Below are positions 38,696 to 52,218 of a stretch of DNA of 64,000 nt, piece by piece. Position 1 is the stretch's first letter, and every line of letters starts with the position of its first letter. Location: positions 65,931,719 to 65,995,718 of the forward strand of contig OY720348.1 of assembly GCA_963082975.1 (NCBI GenBank), read 5' to 3'. This stretch comes from Labia minor (taxonomy: Eukaryota > Arthropoda > Insecta > Dermaptera > Spongiphoridae). The position numbers and the translations under genes were made by a program. The notes under the pieces were generated by a model. That model searched no databases. It saw only the letters and a program-made list of their open reading frames with translations, and was not told the origin of the DNA.

Positions 38696-39217
38696 TTATA
38701 ATAATCGTCTTAGTTTTTGTTTATTTTTAATGTTTTGTTTCTCATATTGAATTTGATTTGTGGTTTGTTTTAAAAATGTTTTCTTTTTTCTTGTCATTTG
38801 TCTATTTTCACTGGTTTCAACTATTCTACTATCTAAGAATTTGTTTGATTTATTTATATTTCTAGTGTTTGAATTGATGATATTAATAGAATTAATAGAA
38901 TCAATGGATTTATTCTGATAATGTCTCGTATTAATTATTTTAGAAATTTCATTCATATGAAATTCTATATCGGTATTCATGCGTCTATTATATGTTCTAT
39001 AAGATTTTATTTTATTATATAAACGAGAATGTTTTTTAATAATACTTTTCCATTTTTTGCAGACATGATATGATTGATATAACGAAACGATATCTAATTT
39101 GTTAAATATAATTTCAATAATTTCGATTGGTAAATTATTTATAAAATTTTCATTAAGAATGATGGATTCTGAAAATAAAGAAAAATTGTAGGCAAATAAA
39201 TCGTAATTGACATTCAT
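38696..39217 (-). CDS. F-box domain protein, copy 22
   Basis: The protein is identical to copy 2. Long leader; TATA at 39560; 1862-base step. It is the register partner of copy 13. The spacer differs from that partner by TTATAATA (about 40293). Confidence 0.88.
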   Translation of the reverse strand: MNVNYDLFAYNFSLFSESIILNENFINNLPIEIIEIIFNKLDIVSLYQSYHVCKKWKSIIKKHSRLYNKIKSYRTYNRRMNTDIEFHMNEISKIINTRHYQNKSIDSINSINIINSNTRNINKSNKFLDSRIVETSENRQMTRKKKTFLKQTTNQIQYEKQNIKNKQKLRRLL

Positions 39218-40557
39218 TATGTTAGTGAAAAGAATAACTTTGATATACCTACAATAGATAATAATAAATAAAATTGATAATTCAATGAAAGAAAAAGAGA
39301 ATTATGTTTGAAGAATAATTTGTAAGTTATTTTAGAAGAAAAATATTATTTTTCTGAAAATATAATATAAATAATAATTACAATGAAATGAAATAAATAT
39401 ATATATAAAAATAATTAATCCACAGAGTCGATAAAGAATGAAATTAAAAAGAATCAATATTTAATGAGTAAATAGAAATTGTACTAAAAATATTTTGATA
39501 ATGTGTGTATCGGCTATGAAGTCCGGAGACAAAGTGAAATCCATGTATAGTCCAGGCTGTATTTATAGCAAAATTCACAGGTACAGTCGCATGCTAATAG
39601 AAGTAACTATTTAGAGTCAGTGAAAAAAAAATTAATCAAATAACTTTTTAAAAAACATTATTTAAAAATAAATAATAAATATTTAAAAATAAAAAAAAAA
39701 ATTAAAAAATAATAATATTAATTTAATCTTTATTGTTTTTGAACATTCACACATAATTTTATTTATTAATTTTAATGAATTATTTTGTTTGTTGTTGTTA
39801 AATTATTTGTTTAAGAACATATTTCTATCATATTCTAATTAAATTGTTTTTTTCTTTATTAGTAATATTTTTTTATAAAAAAAAAACAACTGAATTTTAA
39901 AATACATGAAATGAATAAAATATTATATTTTAAATTATTTGTCAATCTAATGAAATATAATGACAACGAATTAATAAAATTTTTGTGATTTTCAGATATA
40001 AATTTAGAGATAAATCTACATATTAATTGAAAATAGTACAGTTTAAAGAATGGTAGTATCAAACTAAAGAAAAACAATTAAATAAATATTTTTTATTTTC
40101 AAGTACAACTATTGAAAAAAGCAAAATCTGGATACAAGTGAGTATAATAAATAAAAATGTAAATAGAATAAAGGAAATATATAAGGTTAAACTAAAATAA
40201 ATGAAATAATAAGAAATATTTTTCAAACTTGAGATTTTTATTCAAATTTTTGAGGTAAAAGTAACAAACAAAATAAAATTATAATAGAAATTGTTATAAT
40301 AAATAAATTTATTGTTTCAAATAATAGGAATGTTTACATAATGAAAACTAATAAAAATAGGAAAGTATTATAAATAAATAAATAAATAAAAAAAAGGAAA
40401 AATTTTTAAATAGAGAAATTATTTTTAGTACATGTTAATAAATAATAAATCTTTTTGATAAGGAGATGTTGTATTAATTAAATTATATCAACTCGAAGGA
40501 AAAAATAATATATTTCCCTCTCTTACATCTGTCATGTTAATATCTCTTATATATTAA

Positions 40558-41079
40558 TTATAATAATCGTCTTAGTTTTTGTTTATTTTTAATGTTTTGT
40601 TTCTCATATTGAATTTGATTTGTGGTTTGTTTTAAAAATGTTTTCTTTTTTCTTGTCATTTGTCTATTTTCACTGGTTTCAACTATTCTACTATCTAAGA
40701 ATTTGTTTGATTTATTTATATTTCTAGTGTTTGAATTGATGATATTAATAGAATTAATAGAATCAATGGATTTATTCTGATAATGTCTCGTATTAATTAT
40801 TTTAGAAATTTCATTCATATGAAATTCTATATCGGTATTCATGCGTCTATTATATGTTCTATAAGATTTTATTTTATTATATAAACGAGAATGTTTTTTA
40901 ATAATACTTTTCCATTTTTTGCAGACATGATATGATTGATATAACGAAACGATATCTAATTTGTTAAATATAATTTCAATAATTTCGATTGGTAAATTAT
41001 TTATAAAATTTTCATTAAGAATGATGGATTCTGAAAATAAAGAAAAATTGTAGGCAAATAAATCGTAATTGACATTCAT
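40558..41079 (-). CDS. F-box domain protein, copy 23
   Basis: The protein is identical to copy 2. Long leader; TATA at 41422; 1862-base step. It shares its upstream ATAAATTTG variant with register partner copy 14. Confidence 0.88.
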   Translation of the reverse strand: MNVNYDLFAYNFSLFSESIILNENFINNLPIEIIEIIFNKLDIVSLYQSYHVCKKWKSIIKKHSRLYNKIKSYRTYNRRMNTDIEFHMNEISKIINTRHYQNKSIDSINSINIINSNTRNINKSNKFLDSRIVETSENRQMTRKKKTFLKQTTNQIQYEKQNIKNKQKLRRLL

Positions 41080-42419
41080 TATGTTAGTGAAAAGAATAAA
41101 TTTGATATACCTACAATAGATAATAATAAATAAAATTGATAATTCAATGAAAGAAAAAGAGAATTATGTTTGAAGAATAATTTGTAAGTTATTTTAGAAG
41201 AAAAATATTATTTTTCTGAAAATATAATATAAATAATAATTACAATGAAATGAAATAAATATATATATAAAAATAATTAATCCACAGAGTCGATAAAGAA
41301 TGAAATTAAAAAGAATCAATATTTAATGAGTAAATAGAAATTGTACTAAAAATATTTTGATAATGTGTGTATCGGCTATGAAGTCCGGAGACAAAGTGAA
41401 ATCCATGTATAGTCCAGGCTGTATTTATAGCAAAATTCACAGGTACAGTCGCATGCTAATAGAAGTAACTATTTAGAGTCAGTGAAAAAAAAATTAATCA
41501 AATAACTTTTTAAAAAACATTATTTAAAAATAAATAATAAATATTTAAAAATAAAAAAAAAAATTAAAAAATAATAATATTAATTTAATCTTTATTGTTT
41601 TTGAACATTCACACATAATTTTATTTATTAATTTTAATGAATTATTTTGTTTGTTGTTGTTAAATTATTTGTTTAAGAACATATTTCTATCATATTCTAA
41701 TTAAATTGTTTTTTTCTTTATTAGTAATATTTTTTTATAAAAAAAAAACAACTGAATTTTAAAATACATGAAATGAATAAAATATTATATTTTAAATTAT
41801 TTGTCAATCTAATGAAATATAATGACAACGAATTAATAAAATTTTTGTGATTTTCAGATATAAATTTAGAGATAAATCTACATATTAATTGAAAATAGTA
41901 CAGTTTAAAGAATGGTAGTATCAAACTAAAGAAAAACAATTAAATAAATATTTTTTATTTTCAAGTACAACTATTGAAAAAAGCAAAATCTGGATACAAG
42001 TGAGTATAATAAATAAAAATGTAAATAGAATAAAGGAAATATATAAGGTTAAACTAAAATAAATGAAATAATAAGAAATATTTTTCAAACTTGAGATTTT
42101 TATTCAAATTTTTGAGGTAAAAGTAACAAACAAAATAAAATTATAATAGAAATTGTTAGAATAAATAAATTTATTGTTTCAAATAATAGGAATGTTTACA
42201 TAATGAAAACTAATAAAAATAGGAAAGTATTATAAATAAATAAATAAATAAAAAAAAGGAAAAATTTTTAAATAGAGAAATTATTTTTAGTACATGTTAA
42301 TAAATAATAAATCTTTTTGATAAGGAGATGTTGTATTAATTAAATTATATCAACTCGAAGGAAAAAATAATATATTTCCCTCTCTTACATCTGTCATGTT
42401 AATATCTCTTATATATTAA

Positions 42420-42941
42420 TTATAATAATCGTCTTAGTTTTTGTTTATTTTTAATGTTTTGTTTCTCATATTGAATTTGATTTGTGGTTTGTTTTAAAAA
42501 TGTTTTCTTTTTTCTTGTCATTTGTCTATTTTCACTGGTTTCAACTATTCTACTATCTAAGAATTTGTTTGATTTATTTATATTTCTAGTGTTTGAATTG
42601 ATGATATTAATAGAATTAATAGAATCAATGGATTTATTCTGATAATGTCTCGTATTAATTATTTTAGAAATTTCATTCATATGAAATTCTATATCGGTAT
42701 TCATGCGTCTATTATATGTTCTATAAGATTTTATTTTATTATATAAACGAGAATGTTTTTTAATAATACTTTTCCATTTTTTGCAGACATGATATGATTG
42801 ATATAACGAAACGATATCTAATTTGTTAAATATAATTTCAATAATTTCGATTGGTAAATTATTTATAAAATTTTCATTAAGAATGATGGATTCTGAAAAT
42901 AAAGAAAAATTGTAGGCAAATAAATCGTAATTGACATTCAT
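42420..42941 (-). CDS. F-box domain protein, copy 24
   Basis: The protein is identical to copy 2. Upstream GTG variant, as in register partner copy 15. Short leader; TATA at 43267; 1845-base step. Spacer variants across about 43200-44000 match the copy 9 unit better than copy 15. Confidence 0.87.
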   Translation of the reverse strand: MNVNYDLFAYNFSLFSESIILNENFINNLPIEIIEIIFNKLDIVSLYQSYHVCKKWKSIIKKHSRLYNKIKSYRTYNRRMNTDIEFHMNEISKIINTRHYQNKSIDSINSINIINSNTRNINKSNKFLDSRIVETSENRQMTRKKKTFLKQTTNQIQYEKQNIKNKQKLRRLL

Positions 42942-44264
42942 TATGTTAGTGAAAAGAATCACTTTGATATACCTACAATAGATAATAATAAATAAAATTG
43001 ATAATTCAATGAAAGAAAAAGAGAATTATGTTTGAAGAATAATTTGTAAGTTATTTTAGAAGAAAAATATAATATAAATAATAATTACAATGAGATGAAA
43101 TAAATATATATATAAAAATTATTAATCCACAGAGTCGATAAAGAATGAAATTAAAAAGAATCAATATTTAATGAGTAAATAGAAATTGTACTAAAAATAT
43201 TTTGATAATGTGTGTATCGGCTATGAAGTCCGGAGACAAAGTGAAATCCATGTATAGTCCAGGCTGTATTTATAGCAAAATTCACAGGTACAGTCGCATG
43301 CTAATAGAAGTAACTATTTAGAGTCAGTGAAAAAAAAATTAATCAAATAACTTTTTAAAAAACATTATTTAAAAATAAATAATAAATATTTAAAAATAAA
43401 AAAAAAAATTAAAAAATAATAATATTAATTTAATCTTTATTGTTTTTGAACATTCACACATAATTTTATTTATTAATTTTAATGAATTATTTTGTTTGTT
43501 GTTGTTAAATTATTTGTTTAAGAACATATTTCTATCATATTCTAATTAAATTGTTTTTTTCTTTATTAGTAATATTTTTTTATAAAAAAAAAACAACTGA
43601 ATTTTAAAATACATGAAATGAATAAAATATTATATTTTAAATTATTTGTCAATCTAATGAAATATAATGACAACGAATTAATAAAATTTTTGTGATTTTC
43701 AGATATAAATTTAGAGATAAATCTACATATTAATTGAAAATAGTACAGTTTAAAGAATGGTAGTATCAAACTAAAGAAAAACAATTAAATAAATATTTTT
43801 TATTTTCAAGTACAACTATTGAAAAAAGCAAAATCTGGATACAAGTGAGTATAATAAATAAAAATGTAAATAGAATAAAGGAAATATATAAGGTTAAACT
43901 AAAATAAATGAAATAATAAGAAATATTTTTCAAACTTGAGATTTTTATTCAAATTTTTGAGGTAAAAGTAACAAACAAAATAAAATTATAATAGAAATTG
44001 TTATAATAAATAAATTTATTGTTTCAAATAATAGGAATGTTTACATAATGAAAACTAATAAAAATAGGAAAGTATTATAAATAAATAAATAAATAAAAAA
44101 AAGGAAAAATTTTTAAATAGAGAAATTATTTTTAGTACATGTTAATAAATAATAAATCTTTTTGATAAGGAGATGTTGTATTAATTAAATTATATCAACT
44201 CGAAGGAAAAAATAATATATTTCCCTCTCTTACATCTGTCATGTTAATATCTCTTATATATTAA

Positions 44265-44786
44265 TTATAATAATCGTCTTAGTTTTTGTTTATTTTTAAT
44301 GTTTTGTTTCTCATATTGAATTTGATTTGTGGTTTGTTTTAAAAATGTTTTCTTTTTTCTTGTCATTTGTCTATTTTCACTGGTTTCAACTATTCTACTA
44401 TCTAAGAATTTGTTTGATTTATTTATATTTCTAGTGTTTGAATTGATGATATTAATAGAATTAATAGAATCAATGGATTTATTCTGATAATGTCTCGTAT
44501 TAATTATTTTAGAAATTTCATTCATATGAAATTCTATATCGGTATTCATGCGTCTATTATATGTTCTATAAGATTTTATTTTATTATATAAACGAGAATG
44601 TTTTTTAATAATACTTTTCCATTTTTTGCAGACATGATATGATTGATATAACGAAACGATATCTAATTTGTTAAATATAATTTCAATAATTTCGATTGGT
44701 AAATTATTTATAAAATTTTCATTAAGAATGATGGATTCTGAAAATAAAGAAAAATTGTAGGCAAATAAATCGTAATTGACATTCAT
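44265..44786 (-). CDS. F-box domain protein, copy 25
   Basis: The protein is identical to copy 2. Long leader; TATA at 45129; 1861-base step. It is the register partner of copy 16 and carries the same rare island change (about 45080) and spacer changes. Confidence 0.88.
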   Translation of the reverse strand: MNVNYDLFAYNFSLFSESIILNENFINNLPIEIIEIIFNKLDIVSLYQSYHVCKKWKSIIKKHSRLYNKIKSYRTYNRRMNTDIEFHMNEISKIINTRHYQNKSIDSINSINIINSNTRNINKSNKFLDSRIVETSENRQMTRKKKTFLKQTTNQIQYEKQNIKNKQKLRRLL

Positions 44787-46125
44787 TATGTTAGTGAAAA
44801 GAATAACTTTGATATACCTACAATAGATAATAATAAATAAAATTGATAATTCAATGAAAGAAAAAGAGAATTATGTTTGAAGAATAATTTGTAAGTTATT
44901 TTAGAAGAAAAATATTATTTTTCTGAAAATATAATATAAATAATAATTACAATGAAATGAAATAAATATATATATAAAAATAATTAATCCACAGAGTCGA
45001 TAAAGAATGAAATTAAAAAGAATCAATATTTAATGAGTAAATAGAAATTGTACTAAAAATATTTTTATAATGTGTGTATCTGCTATGAAGTCCGGAGACA
45101 AAGTGAAATCCATGTATAGTCCAGGCTGTATTTATAGCAAAATTCACAGGTACAGTCGCATGCTAATAGAAGTAACTATTTAGAGTCAGTGAAAAAAAAA
45201 TTAATCAAATAACTTTTTAAAAAACATTATTTAAAAATAAATAATAAATATTTAAAAATAAAAAAAAAAATTAAAAAATAATAATATTAATTTAATCTTT
45301 ATTGTTTTTGAACATTCACACATAATTTTATTTATTAATTTTAATGAATTATTTTGTTTGTTGTTATTAAATTATTTGTTTAAGAACATATTTCTATCAT
45401 ATTCTAATTAAATTGTTTTTTACTTTATTAGTAATATTTTTTATAAAAAAAACACAACTGAATTTTAAAATACTTGAAATGAATAAAATATTATATTTTA
45501 AATTATTTGTCAATCTAATGAAATATAATGACAACGAATTAATAAAATTTTTGTGATTTTCAGATATAAATTTAGAGATATATCTACATATTAATTGAAA
45601 ATAGTACAGTTTAAAGAATGGTAGTATCAAACTAAAGAAAAACAATTAAATAAATATTTTTTATTTTCAAGTACAACTATTGAAAAAAGCAAAATCTCCA
45701 TACAAGTGAGTATAATAAATAAAAATGTAAATAGAATAAAGGAAATATATAAGGTTAAACTAAAATAAATGAAATAATAAGAAATATTTTTCAAACTTGA
45801 GATTTTTATTCAAATTTTTGAGGTAAAAGTAACAAACAAAATAAAATTATAATAGAAATTGTTAGAATAAATAAATTTATTGTTTCAAATAATAGGAATG
45901 TTTACATAATGAAAACTAATAAAAATAGGAAAGTATTATAAATAAATAAATAAATAAAAAAAAGGAAAAATTTTTAAATAGAGAAATTATTTTTAGTACA
46001 TGTTAATAAATAATAAATCTTTTTGATAAGGAGATGTTGTATTAATTAAATTATATCAACTCGAAGGAAAAAATAATATATTTCCCTCTCTTACATCTGT
46101 CATGTTAATATCTCTTATATATTAA

Positions 46126-46647
46126 TTATAATAATCGTCTTAGTTTTTGTTTATTTTTAATGTTTTGTTTCTCATATTGAATTTGATTTGTGGTTTGTTT
46201 TAAAAATGTTTTCTTTTTTCTTGTCATTTGTCTATTTTCACTGGTTTCAACTATTCTACTATCTAAGAATTTGTTTGATTTATTTATATTTCTAGTGTTT
46301 GAATTGATGATATTAATAGAATTAATAGAATCAATGGATTTATTCTGATAATGTCTCGTATTAATTATTTTAGAAATTTCATTCATATGAAATTCTATAT
46401 CGGTATTCATGCGTCTATTATATGTTCTATAAGATTTTATTTTATTATATAAACGAGAATGTTTTTTAATAATACTTTTCCATTTTTTGCAGACATGATA
46501 TGATTGATATAACGAAACGATATCTAATTTGTTAAATATAATTTCAATAATTTCGATTGGTAAATTATTTATAAAATTTTCATTAAGAATGATGGATTCT
46601 GAAAATAAAGAAAAATTGTAGGCAAATAAATCGTAATTGACATTCAT
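46126..46647 (-). CDS. F-box domain protein, copy 26
   Basis: The protein is identical to copy 2. It has the rare AAGAACCAC upstream variant (46661), shared only with copy 17. Short leader; TATA at 46973; 1845-base step. Confidence 0.87.
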   Translation of the reverse strand: MNVNYDLFAYNFSLFSESIILNENFINNLPIEIIEIIFNKLDIVSLYQSYHVCKKWKSIIKKHSRLYNKIKSYRTYNRRMNTDIEFHMNEISKIINTRHYQNKSIDSINSINIINSNTRNINKSNKFLDSRIVETSENRQMTRKKKTFLKQTTNQIQYEKQNIKNKQKLRRLL

Positions 46648-47970
46648 TATGTTAGTGAAAAGAACCACTTTGATATACCTACAATAGATAATAATAAATA
46701 AAATTGATAATTCAATGAAAGAAAAAGAGAATTATGTTTGAAGAATAATTTGTAAGTTATTTTAGAAGAAAAATATAATATAAATAATAATTACAATGAG
46801 ATGAAATAAATATATATATAAAAATTATTAATCCACAGAGTCGATAAAGAATGAAATTAAAAAGAATCAATATTTAATGAGTAAATAGAAATTGTACTAA
46901 AAATATTTTGATAATGTGTGTATCGGCTATGAAGTCCGGAGACAAAGTGAAATCCATGTATAGTCCAGGCTGTATTTATAGCAAAATTCACAGGTACAGT
47001 CGCATGCTAATAGAAGTAACTATTTAGAGTCAGTGAAAAAAAAATTAATCAAATAACTTTTTAAAAAACATTATTTAAAAATAAATAATAAATATTTAAA
47101 AATAAAAAAAAAAATTAAAAAATAATAATATTAATTTAATCTTTATTGTTTTTGAACATTCACACATAATTTTATTTATTAATTTTAATGAATTATTTTG
47201 TTTGTTGTTGTTAAATTATTTGTTTAAGAACATATTTCTATCATATTCTAATTAAATTGTTTTTTTCTTTATTAGTAATATTTTTTTATAAAAAAAAAAC
47301 AACTGAATTTTAAAATACATGAAATGAATAAAATATTATATTTTAAATTATTTGTCAATCTAATGAAATATAATGACAACGAATTAATAAAATTTTTGTG
47401 ATTTTCAGATATAAATTTAGAGATAAATCTACATATTAATTGAAAATAGTACAGTTTAAAGAATGGTAGTATCAAACTAAAGAAAAACAATTAAATAAAT
47501 ATTTTTTATTTTCAAGTACAACTATTGAAAAAAGCAAAATCTGGATACAAGTGAGTATAATAAATAAAAATGTAAATAGAATAAAGGAAATATATAAGGT
47601 TAAACTAAAATAAATGATTAAATAAGAAATATTTTTCAAACTTGAGATTTTTATTCAAATTTTTGAGGTAAAAGTAACAAACAAAATAAAATTATAATAG
47701 AAATTGTTATAATAAATAAATTTATTGTTTCAAATAATAGGAATGTTTACATAATGAAAACTAATAAAAATAGGAAAGTATTATAAATAAATAAATAAAT
47801 AAAAAAAAGGAAAAATTTTTAAATAGAGAAATTATTTTTAGTACATGTTAATAAATAATAAATCTTTTTGATAAGGAGATGTTGTATTAATTAAATTATA
47901 TCAACTCGAAGGAAAAAATAATATATTTCCCTCTCTTACATCTGTCATGTTAATATCTCTTATATATTAA

Positions 47971-48492
47971 TTATAATAATCGTCTTAGTTTTTGTTTATT
48001 TTTAATGTTTTGTTTCTCATATTGAATTTGATTTGTGGTTTGTTTTAAAAATGTTTTCTTTTTTCTTGTCATTTGTCTATTTTCACTGGTTTCAACTATT
48101 CTACTATCTAAGAATTTGTTTGATTTATTTATATTTCTAGTGTTTGAATTGATGATATTAATAGAATTAATAGAATCAATGGATTTATTCTGATAATGTC
48201 TCGTATTAATTATTTTAGAAATTTCATTCATATGAAATTCTATATCGGTATTCATGCGTCTATTATATGTTCTATAAGATTTTATTTTATTATATAAACG
48301 AGAATGTTTTTTAATAATACTTTTCCATTTTTTGCAGACATGATATGATTGATATAACGAAACGATATCTAATTTGTTAAATATAATTTCAATAATTTCG
48401 ATTGGTAAATTATTTATAAAATTTTCATTAAGAATGATGGATTCTGAAAATAAAGAAAAATTGTAGGCAAATAAATCGTAATTGACATTCAT
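47971..48492 (-). CDS. F-box domain protein, copy 27
   Basis: The protein is identical to copy 2. Long leader; TATA at 48835; 1861-base step. It is the last unit of the 16,676-base register; its spacer departs from copy 18 by about 49100. Confidence 0.88.
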   Translation of the reverse strand: MNVNYDLFAYNFSLFSESIILNENFINNLPIEIIEIIFNKLDIVSLYQSYHVCKKWKSIIKKHSRLYNKIKSYRTYNRRMNTDIEFHMNEISKIINTRHYQNKSIDSINSINIINSNTRNINKSNKFLDSRIVETSENRQMTRKKKTFLKQTTNQIQYEKQNIKNKQKLRRLL

Positions 48493-49831
48493 TATGTTAG
48501 TGAAAAGAATAACTTTGATATACCTACAATAGATAATAATAAATAAAATTGATAATTCAATGAAAGAAAAAGAGAATTATGTTTGAAGAATAATTTGTAA
48601 GTTATTTTAGAAGAAAAATATTATTTTTCTGAAAATATAATATAAATAATAATTACAATGAAATGAAATAAATATATATATAAAAATAATTAATCCACAG
48701 AGTCGATAAAGAATGAAATTAAAAAGAATCAATATTTAATGAGTAAATAGAAATTGTACTAAAAATATTTTTATAATGTGTGTATCGGCTATGAAGTCCG
48801 GAGACAAAGTGAAATCCATGTATAGTCCAGGCTGTATTTATAGCAAAATTCACAGGTACAGTCGCATGCTAATAGAAGTAACTATTTAGAGTCAGTGAAA
48901 AAAAAATTAATCAAATAACTTTTTAAAAAACATTATTTAAAAATAAATAATAAATATTTAAAAATAAAAAAAAAAATTAAAAAATAATAATATTAATTTA
49001 ATCTTTATTGTTTTTGAACATTCACACATAATTTTATTTATTAATTTTAATGAATTATTTTGTTTGTTGTTATTAAATTATTTGTTTAAGAACATATTTC
49101 TATCATATTCTAATTAAATTGTTTTTTTCTTTATTAGTAATATTTTTTATAAAAAAAAAACAACTGAATTTTAAAATACTTGAAATGAATAAAATATTAT
49201 ATTTTAAATTATTTGTCAATCTAATGAAATATAATGACAACGAATTAATAAAATTTTTGTGATTTTCAGATATAAATTTAGAGATAAATCTACATATTAA
49301 TTGAAAATAGTACAGTTTAAAGAATGGTAGTATCAAACTAATGAAAAACAATTAAATAAATATTTTTTATTTTCAAGTACAACTATTGAAAAAAGCAAAA
49401 TCTGGATACAAGTGAGTATAATAAATAAAAATGTAAATAGAATAAAGGAAATATATAAGGTTAAACTAAAATAAATGAAATAATAAGAAATATTTTTCAA
49501 ACTTGAGATTTTTATTCAAATTTTTGAGGTAAAAGTAACAAACAAAATAAAATTATAATAGAAATTGTTAGAATAAATAAATTTATTGTTTCAAATAATA
49601 GGAATGTTTACATAATGAAAACTAATAAAAATAGGAAAGTATTATAAATAAATAAATAAATAAAAAAAAGGAAAAATTTTTAAATAGAGAAATTATTTTT
49701 AGTACATGTTAATAAATAATAAATCTTTTTGATAAGGAGATGTTGTATTAATTAAATTATATCAACTCGAAGGAAAAAATAATATATTTCCCTCTCTTAC
49801 ATCTGTCATGTTAATATCTCTTATATATTAA

Positions 49832-50353
49832 TTATAATAATCGTCTTAGTTTTTGTTTATTTTTAATGTTTTGTTTCTCATATTGAATTTGATTTGTGGT
49901 TTGTTTTAAAAATGTTTTCTTTTTTCTTGTCATTTGTCTATTTTCACTGGTTTCAACTATTCTACTATCTAAGAATTTGTTTGATTTATTTATATTTCTA
50001 GTGTTTGAATTGATGATATTAATAGAATTAATAGAATCAATGGATTTATTCTGATAATGTCTCGTATTAATTATTTTAGAAATTTCATTCATATGAAATT
50101 CTATATCGGTATTCATGCGTCTATTATATGTTCTATAAGATTTTATTTTATTATATAAACGAGAATGTTTTTTAATAATACTTTTCCATTTTTTGCAGAC
50201 ATGATATGATTGATATAACGAAACGATATCTAATTTGTTAAATATAATTTCAATAATTTCGATTGGTAAATTATTTATAAAATTTTCATTAAGAATGATG
50301 GATTCTGAAAATAAAGAAAAATTGTAGGCAAATAAATCGTAATTGACATTCAT
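49832..50353 (-). CDS. F-box domain protein, copy 28
   Basis: The protein is identical to copy 2. Long leader with an A-to-C change (GAACAATATT, about 50476) shared only with copy 29; TATA at 50696. The longest step (1865 bases) reflects an extra AAAT repeat near 51506. Confidence 0.88.
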   Translation of the reverse strand: MNVNYDLFAYNFSLFSESIILNENFINNLPIEIIEIIFNKLDIVSLYQSYHVCKKWKSIIKKHSRLYNKIKSYRTYNRRMNTDIEFHMNEISKIINTRHYQNKSIDSINSINIINSNTRNINKSNKFLDSRIVETSENRQMTRKKKTFLKQTTNQIQYEKQNIKNKQKLRRLL

Positions 50354-51696
50354 TATGTTAGTGAAAAGAATAACTTTGATATACCTACAATAGATAATAA
50401 TAAATAAAATTGATAATTCAATGAAAGAAAAAGAGAATTATGTTTGAAGAATAATTTGTAAGTTATTTTAGAAGAACAATATTATTTTTCTGAAAATATA
50501 ATATAAATAATAATTACAATGAAATGAAATAAATATATATATAAAAATAATTAATCCACAGAGTCGATAAAGAATGAAATTAAAAAGAATCAATATTTAA
50601 TGAGTAAATAGAAATTGTACTAAAACTATTTTGATAATGTGTGTATCGGCTATGAAGTCCGGAGACAAAGTGAAATCCATGTATAGTCCAGGCTGTATTT
50701 ATAGCAAAATTCACAGGTACAGTCGCATGCTAATAGAAGTAACTATTTAGAGTCAGTGAAAAAAAAATTAATCAAATAACTTTTTAAAAAACATTATTTA
50801 AAAATAAATAATAAATATTTAAAAATAAAAAAAAAAATTAAAAAATAATAATATTAATTTAATCTTTATTGTTTTTGAACATTCACACATAATTTTATTT
50901 ATTAATTTTAATGAATTATTTTGTTTGTTGTTATTAAATTATTTGTTTAAGAACATATTTCTATCATATTCTAATTAAATTGTTTTTTACTTTATTAGTA
51001 ATATTTTTTATAAAAAAAACACAACTGAATTTTAAAATACTTGAAATGAATAAAATATTATATTTTAAATTATTTGTCAATCTAATGAAATATAATGACA
51101 ACGAATTAATAAAATTTTTGTGATTTTCAGATATAAATTTAGAGATATATCTACATATTAATTGAAAATAGTACAGTTTAAAGAATGGTAGTACCAAACT
51201 AAAGAAAAACAATTAAATAAATATTTTTTATTTTCAAGTACAACTATTGAAAAAAGCAAAATCTGCATACAAGTGAGTATAATAAATAAAAATGTAAATA
51301 GAATAAAGGAAATATATAAGGTTAAACTAAAATAAATGAAATAATAAGAAATATTTTTCAAACTTGAGATTTTTATTCAAATTTTTGAGGTAAAAGTAAC
51401 AAACAAAATAAAAAAATAATAGAAATTGTTAGAATAAATAAATTTATTGTTTCAAATAATAGGAATGTTTACATAATGAAAACTAATAAAAATAGGAAAG
51501 TATTATAAATAAATAAATAAATAAATAAAAAAAAGGAAAAATTTTTTAATAGAGAAATTATTTTTAGTACATGTTAATAAATAATAAATCTTTTTGATAA
51601 GGAGATGTTGTATTAATTAAATTATATCAACTCGAAGGAAAAAATAATATATTTCCCTCTCTTACATCTGTCATGTTAATATCTCTTATATATTAA

Positions 51697-52218
51697 TTAT
51701 AATAATCGTCTTAGTTTTTGTTTATTTTTAATGTTTTGTTTCTCATATTGAATTTGATTTGTGGTTTGTTTTAAAAATGTTTTCTTTTTTCTTGTCATTT
51801 GTCTATTTTCACTGGTTTCAACTATTCTACTATCTAAGAATTTGTTTGATTTATTTATATTTCTAGTGTTTGAATTGATGATATTAATAGAATTAATAGA
51901 ATCAATGGATTTATTCTGATAATGTCTCGTATTAATTATTTTAGAAATTTCATTCATATGAAATTCTATATCGGTATTCATGCGTCTATTATATGTTCTA
52001 TAAGATTTTATTTTATTATATAAACGAGAATGTTTTTTAATAATACTTTTCCATTTTTTGCAGACATGATATGATTGATATAACGAAACGATATCTAATT
52101 TGTTAAATATAATTTCAATAATTTCGATTGGTAAATTATTTATAAAATTTTCATTAAGAATGATGGATTCTGAAAATAAAGAAAAATTGTAGGCAAATAA
52201 ATCGTAATTGACATTCAT
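51697..52218 (-). CDS. F-box domain protein, copy 29
   Basis: The protein is identical to copy 2. Long leader with the GAACAATATT change (about 52341); TATA at 52561; 1861-base step. The spacer has the unique form GAAATTGTAAG (about 53203). Confidence 0.88.
   Translation of the reverse strand: MNVNYDLFAYNFSLFSESIILNENFINNLPIEIIEIIFNKLDIVSLYQSYHVCKKWKSIIKKHSRLYNKIKSYRTYNRRMNTDIEFHMNEISKIINTRHYQNKSIDSINSINIINSNTRNINKSNKFLDSRIVETSENRQMTRKKKTFLKQTTNQIQYEKQNIKNKQKLRRLL

Noticed and set aside
51158-51361. 67-codon minus-strand frame unique to one unit
   Set aside because: It is opened by chance substitutions in one spacer, overlaps the other spurious spacer frame and is absent from neighbouring units.
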